Part shown: positions 21,046 to 25,994 of the stretch, one piece after another
Layout of the letters: every line of letters starts with the position of its first letter
How positions within the stretch are numbered: position 1 is the first letter of the stretch
DNA from: a virus
DNA: 25,994 nt
Reading direction: 5' to 3' (one strand)
IMG/VR virus record: IMGVR_UViG_3300020207_000138
Location: 1-25,994 of that record
Notes under the pieces: generated by a model
What the model was told of the DNA's origin: nothing
The model's input: the letters and a program-made list of their open reading frames with translations, nothing else
Databases searched by the model: none
Made by a program: the position numbers and the translations under genes

Positions 21046-22062
21046 GAGCCCAGATAGTTTGCGGATGTCGTCCATCTCTTCATCATATTGACTACTATTG
21101 ATTTGATCCTCTGGTGCGTCCTCAATCTTCTTCTTTAGATGTGGAGGAAGATTGTGCTGCTTACCTTTGAGTTCTTTTTCTCGTGCTGCTTGCTCGCCTT
21201 CTGTTCTTCTTCCTGCAGATCCACCTGCACGTGTTCGACTAATGTTTGCTAAATGTCTGCGTTTTGCTTTCTTCTCTTCTCGTTCTACAGCCTCGTCATA
21301 GTCTGTGCCTAGATCCAATACTTTGTTGCCGTACATTCTTTTGAGTTTGCGGAATTTGGAGTTTGGAAGCGCCATGATGTCTGCGTTCTCATTAGGGACT
21401 TCAATGTCACCAGCAAAGCGATTATCGTCTTGGATGTCCATATAGTCATCGTCGTTAGGAACTATAAAGTATGTTCTGTCACTACGTCCTGAGAAGTTGT
21501 TACTACCTTCATCTCTGCCATCAATCTCTGTAAAGTATTTTTCATTCAATGCTTTCCAAAGTTCTTTCTTAAATTTACTTTCCATTGCCATTGGATCCTT
21601 TACTCTAATGTCTGATTTTTTGTTGCTTGGTCCACCTGATACATTCTTTCTCAAAAAGTCTCCGTCTTGATATTTCTCATCTGGGGAGTTGTCCCAGTCA
21701 CCATCGCCTTCTGCTTCTCCGCAGGGTTCGTCACCGTGGATTCCTCCACAAGTGTCACAAGTTGAAGGTCCGTCTAAATCTAATCCAAGAGGTTTAGATG
21801 GAGGCATCCCGTCCAAGTCTGGAGCAAGTGCTGGTCCAATTGGTGGCTTAATGTCTGGAATGTCCAGCCCAATTGGTGGCTTTGGTGCGTCACCTAATCC
21901 AATTGGCGGGAGAGCGGGTTTATCTAAACCCATAGGTGGTTTATCTCCACCAGTAAAGATTCCCATCAAATCTTTTATCTCTTGACTGTTTGTTCCGTTT
22001 AGCGATATATTTACGCTAGCTTCATTCAGCCCAGCCAATTTTTTCATGTCTTGTAAATTCAT
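21043..22062 (-). CDS. Pro/Gly-repeat protein, probable internal head protein, 339 aa
   Basis: The N-terminus MNLQDMKKLAGLNEAS has a short amphipathic leader ending LNE/A, which fits the (L/I)xE cleavage rule of the T4 prohead protease gp21 and resembles the T4 capsid-targeting leader MKTYQEFIAEA in length and end. Residues 42-77 carry PPMGL, PPIGL, PPIGL and PPIGP at about ten-residue spacing. Cys102, Cys105, His109 and Cys114 form a CX2CX3HX4C knuckle-like set. The C-terminal half is acidic and then basic, ending DDIRKLSGL. AGGAAGG before the ATG is a strong ribosome site. The gene lies between terminase and the giant protein. A role inside the capsid is inferred, not shown. Confidence 0.72.
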   Translation of the reverse strand: MNLQDMKKLAGLNEASVNISLNGTNSQEIKDLMGIFTGGDKPPMGLDKPALPPIGLGDAPKPPIGLDIPDIKPPIGPALAPDLDGMPPSKPLGLDLDGPSTCDTCGGIHGDEPCGEAEGDGDWDNSPDEKYQDGDFLRKNVSGGPSNKKSDIRVKDPMAMESKFKKELWKALNEKYFTEIDGRDEGSNNFSGRSDRTYFIVPNDDDYMDIQDDNRFAGDIEVPNENADIMALPNSKFRKLKRMYGNKVLDLGTDYDEAVEREEKKAKRRHLANISRTRAGGSAGRRTEGEQAAREKELKGKQHNLPPHLKKKIEDAPEDQINSSQYDEEMDDIRKLSGL

Positions 22063-22063
22063 A

Positions 22064-25000
22064 TTACCTTCCTGTTATAAAGTATTTAGCGTTCCTGTAT
22101 GTATTTAATCTCTCAGTAAGTTTTTTCATCTTACGATACAATATTATTTTGTGAGATTCTGTTGTTTCTTCTTTATAATGTCCTGAGCTAAGTCTTCTAA
22201 GAATAAATTCTTCGTGAGCATCAGCACGTTCATCTTTATATGCTAGAGGATTTATTGCCTTTACTCTTTCATATTGCTTCTCAGCTTCTGTTGCTAAAAA
22301 TCTTGCCATCTCTACTTTTATACCAACAACACCGGATGCTCTTCCATTAAATATGTCATCAACATATCTTCTATCATTAGGATTTTTTATATTTTGGATA
22401 ATTTGGTTATAGTTGTCTGTTAGAAAATATCCATCATAGTTATCGAGAACTTCTTGAAGGGCATACTTAGCATCTGTCATTTTATTTGGATCTACCATAC
22501 CAAAGCCCAAAGCCCCTTGACTCAAATCAACTGTAGGTGCGTTTCTAGCATCATACCTTCCAGCTGGAGCAGTTGTTTCATTACTTCCTATAATAATAGG
22601 ATGTCCTTCTGCAAATACTTGATTGTTAGGCTCGTTTCGTATATCCTTAAATGTTTTACTTAAGACTTGTAATCCACCATTTTTGTCAATATTTATGAAA
22701 TAATATGGTCCTTGCTTCCATCGTCTTGCTATACTTTCTACTCTTTTCCTAAACTCTCTCATATCACCGCTTGTTCTAGGTTGTTTAGGAACATCTCGAA
22801 CAACACTTAATTTATGAATATTAAACGGAGTCAAAGGCATTTCTACAGGCTCATCTTTTCCTGTTTCAGCATTTGGTTTAGACACTGTTACAGCAAATCC
22901 TCCTCCACCATATGTTTCTCCCATAAAGTTTTCTTTAGCCCATTTGTTGTTGAAAACTCTACCACCTGTAATATCGTTTTTCCATTGCTCAAGTCCGCCA
23001 AACCACCACTTTGGATTGAAGGCTGATACAGAATCATATTGTAACATTCTAGCTACATATGCTCGTTTATCGTCATCGCTAGTATCATCGTTTCTTAAAT
23101 AGGCATCTATTTTTTCTAAATCTTTTTCTCTCAATGCCATTAGCTCTTCATTAGTGTCATCTATCCATCCAGCTGCTACCATGAGAACTACTATATCATA
23201 TACATCTAATAAATCAAGAGCCCATATAGCCAAACCAAATGCGGCACCAGGTACGGCACCAATAGCAGCACTGGTTGCAACTATTGCTATTCCTAATTTT
23301 TTAGCTATTGAAGTTGCGACTGATTTAGGCATCTTAGCTAATCTCTCAGCTATCTCTCTACTAGATGGGAGACTTTTTGATACGTTAGCTTTATGTTGTT
23401 TCTCTAAACTTTCTGAGTTAGCTCCTGCTTCTATCTCTTTTCGTTGAGCCTCTATTTTTGCTGTGCCTTTGTTTATTGCTGTATCTAATTTCTTTTGTTC
23501 GTCTCTTCCGCCTTCAAGTTCATCAAGTTCTTTAGCATCCTTAACGCCTAATCTATCAGCCTGGGCTCTATCAGCATCTGTTAGGTTTTTCTTGCGTTCT
23601 TCAAAGTTGCCGCCTGACGTTCGTTCGTCGATAGCTTTTCTCTCTTCTTTAAACTCGCCCCATGTATTTTTATTTTCTTCAGATACTGGAATTAGTTTTC
23701 CAGGACCAGCTTTGTTTATTGCGTCCTGTGTTGTGCCTGCCATCGTGTTTGTTTCTGGGCCAGCCATACTACTTGATGTAGGCTTTTGTAGTTCTCCGTC
23801 TTTTGGGGTAATGTTTCTTTGATTTATAGTTCCTGGTTGTTCTGAGTTTGCTACGCCTAAATCGCTTAATGCTTGTTGCATTTGAGCATCAGCTTTTTGA
23901 GGTATAGTAGCAGTTTTTAGTGGAGTAGTGGGACTGTTAAGTTGTTGTGCTACAGTGCTAGTAGCCATTTTGCCAGTAGTATTATTTCTCCACTGTGCTC
24001 CTAGCCATTCATACTCAGCACCGTTTACCATCTTTTTGTCACCAACAGTGTATTTTGTTTGTGTTGAGGATGGCGGTGATTGACCATTCATAGCAGCAAT
24101 TTTATCAGCTTGTGCTTGAATTTCTGCTGCTGGGGTAGATGGTTCTGGTTCTACTGTAAGCTGACTTTTAGGATCAAAGTTTGGTGATGGATCTGGCTCT
24201 GCTAGCTTTCTTTGTTGGATATTGTCAAACTCTGTATTGGCTTGTTTTGTTAGTTCAGCTGATTTATCTCCAGCTGGTGCTGTGCCAGTCTCTGGAAATG
24301 TTTTAGCATCGCGCATTTCTCGTTCAACAGATTGTTGTAGTTGTTCTGAGTTGGGAGAATTTTTTACAGAATTCCAATATGCTGTCGCTGCTTTATTTGT
24401 ATCAGCTTGGAGTTGAGCTATCTCTCTTTCATAGGCAGCAGTTCGTCTAGCCCTTGCTGCTTCTTCTCTACCTTCAGCTCCTAATTTTTGAGCATCTTCA
24501 ATATATTTTTTTCTTGCGGCTTGTTCTGCTGCCATTGCTTTTTCATATGCTGTATATGCTCGCATACTTTCACCTTCGGCATTTTGCATCAGCCGACGCA
24601 TCTCTCTTTCATGTTTTTGCATAGCAAGAAGCTGTTCTTGCTTTCTAGCTATCGCAGCATTCTCTGCAGCTGATAGATTAGTTTCCAAACTACTACCAAA
24701 AGTAGAACCATCAACCGGTCTATTGTTTGGTGTATGTGCTGCCAGTGTCTTGCTAATATTTGCCTGTCCCATAGCTTTTTCAAGTTTGTCTAAATCTATT
24801 GTGCTACCTTGCATAGCATTGGCAACAAACTTTGGAGCATTTTTATCTTTCCAAGTTACTTCTATAGACTGTGCAAACTCTTGAGGTTTTATTTGACCAT
24901 GTGTTAATCTTTCTAGTGCTTCTTGCCCAGCGTCTGAAGTTAATGATTTATTCAGTGTAGAATCTTTAGCTTGGAATATGTTTAATAATTCTTCAGTTTT

Positions 25001-25994
25001 TGTAACTTTTGGGTCCACCAGTTCAAATGGAATGTTATTTCGTGTAACCCCGTTTTGCTGTATCCATGATGCTAAATCATCTCCTGAAAGAACTGTAGCA
25101 GAATTTCGGTATCGCTCTAAATCTATTTCTCCACTCGTTAAAGGTTTAGATTCTTTTGAGATTGGTTCTAGTTTTGCGTTGGGTCTTGGTAGCCTAGTAT
25201 CAACATTAATCTCAAAGTTTTTAAGCTCATCCATAAAACCTCCATTGGTATAAGTGGAGTTATTAGATATTAGTCCCGCAGTAACTTGTTTCAAGTTTGT
25301 CTTACTTGCTTCTGGCAATCCACCAACATTTATTTTACTGACATATAGTTTAGTTAAATCAGTAATGTCATCTAATAGTTTAGGATTAATATTTTTCATT
25401 GATGCCCGCATGTCATTTAGATACTTTTCTAAATTTCCATCTGGTGGATTATCAGCTCCGTCTAATATTCCTAGTAATAGTTTATGCTGAGCGTTATGTT
25501 CTATTTTAGGAAGCTCAGGCATCTTGTTAGGATCAAGAGCTTGAAGCACCTTGACTGGAGTGTTGCTATTGATATCTATTTTGATAGGACGATGGGTTGC
25601 AGGTGTTATGCCTCCACCGCTTACTGATTGAGCTGGTGCAGGAATTTGATTTCCAAGTCTTAGTTGTTGAGCCGTAGGCATTTCTGCTTTTTTAGATTTC
25701 GTAGATGCCGGCGTTATAATTGGCTCTTTAGGTAGAGCAGGCTTGACAGGTTTTTCACCTCGTAATGCACCTGGGTCATCGAGATTAACTGGGACTGGTC
25801 TTTTGCTTGGATCAGTTGTTTTTGTCCTTAAAGTATCGTCAACATCACCACTTCCTTGTCGAGCTACTCCTGATTTACCTGGACCTTCTTTATCAAACTC
25901 TATTGGTGTATTTTTACTTGGAGTAACATCATCGTATTTTGATAATGGATTTTCATTTGGGTTTTTTAGAAACTGTTGGCTTTTAGCTATTGCT
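22064..25994 (-). CDS. giant partly membrane-embedded protein, 5' end beyond window
   Basis: A single frame runs from the TAA at 22064 to the right edge with no stop: 1309 codons are visible, and the ATG at 25681 is internal because 104 further codons upstream stay open with the same Pro/Lys-rich style. The visible order is a disordered Pro/Ser/Thr-rich part (about 25300-25994); a mixed domain; an Ala/Glu/Arg-rich probable coiled coil (about 24380-24680); a small domain with KMVNGAEYEWLGAQWRNN (about 23937-24058); a charged helical part; two or three hydrophobic helices (about 23165-23310); and a compact C-terminal domain with YFINIDKNGGLQVL. No catalytic motif is recognised. It could be an ejected internal virion protein or a large structural protein. 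Position suggests late expression. Confidence 0.85.
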   Translation of the reverse strand, partial: AIAKSQQFLKNPNENPLSKYDDVTPSKNTPIEFDKEGPGKSGVARQGSGDVDDTLRTKTTDPSKRPVPVNLDDPGALRGEKPVKPALPKEPIITPASTKSKKAEMPTAQQLRLGNQIPAPAQSVSGGGITPATHRPIKIDINSNTPVKVLQALDPNKMPELPKIEHNAQHKLLLGILDGADNPPDGNLEKYLNDMRASMKNINPKLLDDITDLTKLYVSKINVGGLPEASKTNLKQVTAGLISNNSTYTNGGFMDELKNFEINVDTRLPRPNAKLEPISKESKPLTSGEIDLERYRNSATVLSGDDLASWIQQNGVTRNNIPFELVDPKVTKTEELLNIFQAKDSTLNKSLTSDAGQEALERLTHGQIKPQEFAQSIEVTWKDKNAPKFVANAMQGSTIDLDKLEKAMGQANISKTLAAHTPNNRPVDGSTFGSSLETNLSAAENAAIARKQEQLLAMQKHEREMRRLMQNAEGESMRAYTAYEKAMAAEQAARKKYIEDAQKLGAEGREEAARARRTAAYEREIAQLQADTNKAATAYWNSVKNSPNSEQLQQSVEREMRDAKTFPETGTAPAGDKSAELTKQANTEFDNIQQRKLAEPDPSPNFDPKSQLTVEPEPSTPAAEIQAQADKIAAMNGQSPPSSTQTKYTVGDKKMVNGAEYEWLGAQWRNNTTGKMATSTVAQQLNSPTTPLKTATIPQKADAQMQQALSDLGVANSEQPGTINQRNITPKDGELQKPTSSSMAGPETNTMAGTTQDAINKAGPGKLIPVSEENKNTWGEFKEERKAIDERTSGGNFEERKKNLTDADRAQADRLGVKDAKELDELEGGRDEQKKLDTAINKGTAKIEAQRKEIEAGANSESLEKQHKANVSKSLPSSREIAERLAKMPKSVATSIAKKLGIAIVATSAAIGAVPGAAFGLAIWALDLLDVYDIVVLMVAAGWIDDTNEELMALREKDLEKIDAYLRNDDTSDDDKRAYVARMLQYDSVSAFNPKWWFGGLEQWKNDITGGRVFNNKWAKENFMGETYGGGGFAVTVSKPNAETGKDEPVEMPLTPFNIHKLSVVRDVPKQPRTSGDMREFRKRVESIARRWKQGPYYFINIDKNGGLQVLSKTFKDIRNEPNNQVFAEGHPIIIGSNETTAPAGRYDARNAPTVDLSQGALGFGMVDPNKMTDAKYALQEVLDNYDGYFLTDNYNQIIQNIKNPNDRRYVDDIFNGRASGVVGIKVEMARFLATEAEKQYERVKAINPLAYKDERADAHEEFILRRLSSGHYKEETTESHKIILYRKMKKLTERLNTYRNAKYFITGR

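Noticed and set aside
23463-23822. A 119-codon plus-strand frame with hydrophobic Ser/Leu runs
   Set aside because: It is antisense to the charged helical part of the giant protein; Lys/Glu codons read backwards give Phe/Leu/Ser, which explains it.
1-25994. Rho-independent terminators, attachment sites, insertion sequences and CRISPR arrays
   Set aside because: By eye no GC-rich hairpin with a T-run, no integrase or transposase, and no regular repeat-spacer array was found; gaps between genes are too short to hide large elements.

Overview
The window is a stretch of a T4-like myovirus genome, low in G+C. The anchor genes are a UvsW-type helicase, UvsY, UvsX, a gp32-type single-strand DNA-binding protein and a gp17-type large terminase. 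A phage-type peptide deformylase, many overlapping reading frames and large proteins of unknown function fit a marine T4-like phage of the pelagiphage or cyanophage sort. No photosynthesis gene is present, so the host cannot be fixed from this window; a SAR11-like or other AT-rich marine host is an inference.

Layout, left to right. (1) 1-101 is a divergent start region: a partial leftward gene runs off the left edge, a rightward 122-residue gene starts at 102, and each has a T4-late-like element five bases before its ATG. (2) 430-8401 is a leftward operon. In transcription order it holds a 445-residue protein with a HARP-like segment, UvsW, three conserved unknowns (one with a zinc finger), two tandem sulfotransferase-like paralogues, peptide deformylase, an HNH homing endonuclease and a 195-residue miniature DnaE-like polymerase fragment. 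A perfect sigma-70 consensus promoter with a palindrome over its -10 lies at 8421-8449. (3) 8432-13248 is a surface-glycan cassette: two KpsS/KpsC-like transferases, three DxD glycosyltransferases (two on the plus strand) and a polysaccharide pyruvyl transferase. (4) 13245-16066 is the recombination block: uvsY, a 70-residue unknown, uvsX, tRNA-Thr(UGU) and gene 32, read leftward from a sigma-70 promoter at 16134-16162. (5) 16149-17987 encodes an SGNH-hydrolase-like protein and three exported proteins, two of them lipoproteins. (6) 18005-25994 looks like a late or packaging block: a 477-residue unknown, terminase gp17, a 339-residue Pro/Gly-repeat protein with an N-terminal sequence resembling a T4 capsid-targeting signal, and the 3' 1309 codons of a giant, partly membrane-embedded protein that continues past the right edge.

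How the genes fit together. UvsX, UvsY, gp32 and UvsW are the recombination-dependent replication set of T4-like phages. The glycan genes overlap uvsY by an ATGA junction, so they probably share its early/middle transcript. This suggests they modify the cell surface or precursors during infection. The right third probably serves DNA packaging and the virion interior. The items most worth a second look are the minimal DnaE with all three catalytic aspartates, the late elements set so that transcripts would start at or within two bases of the start codon, the capsid-targeting-like leader, the sulfotransferase pair and the exported-protein cluster.
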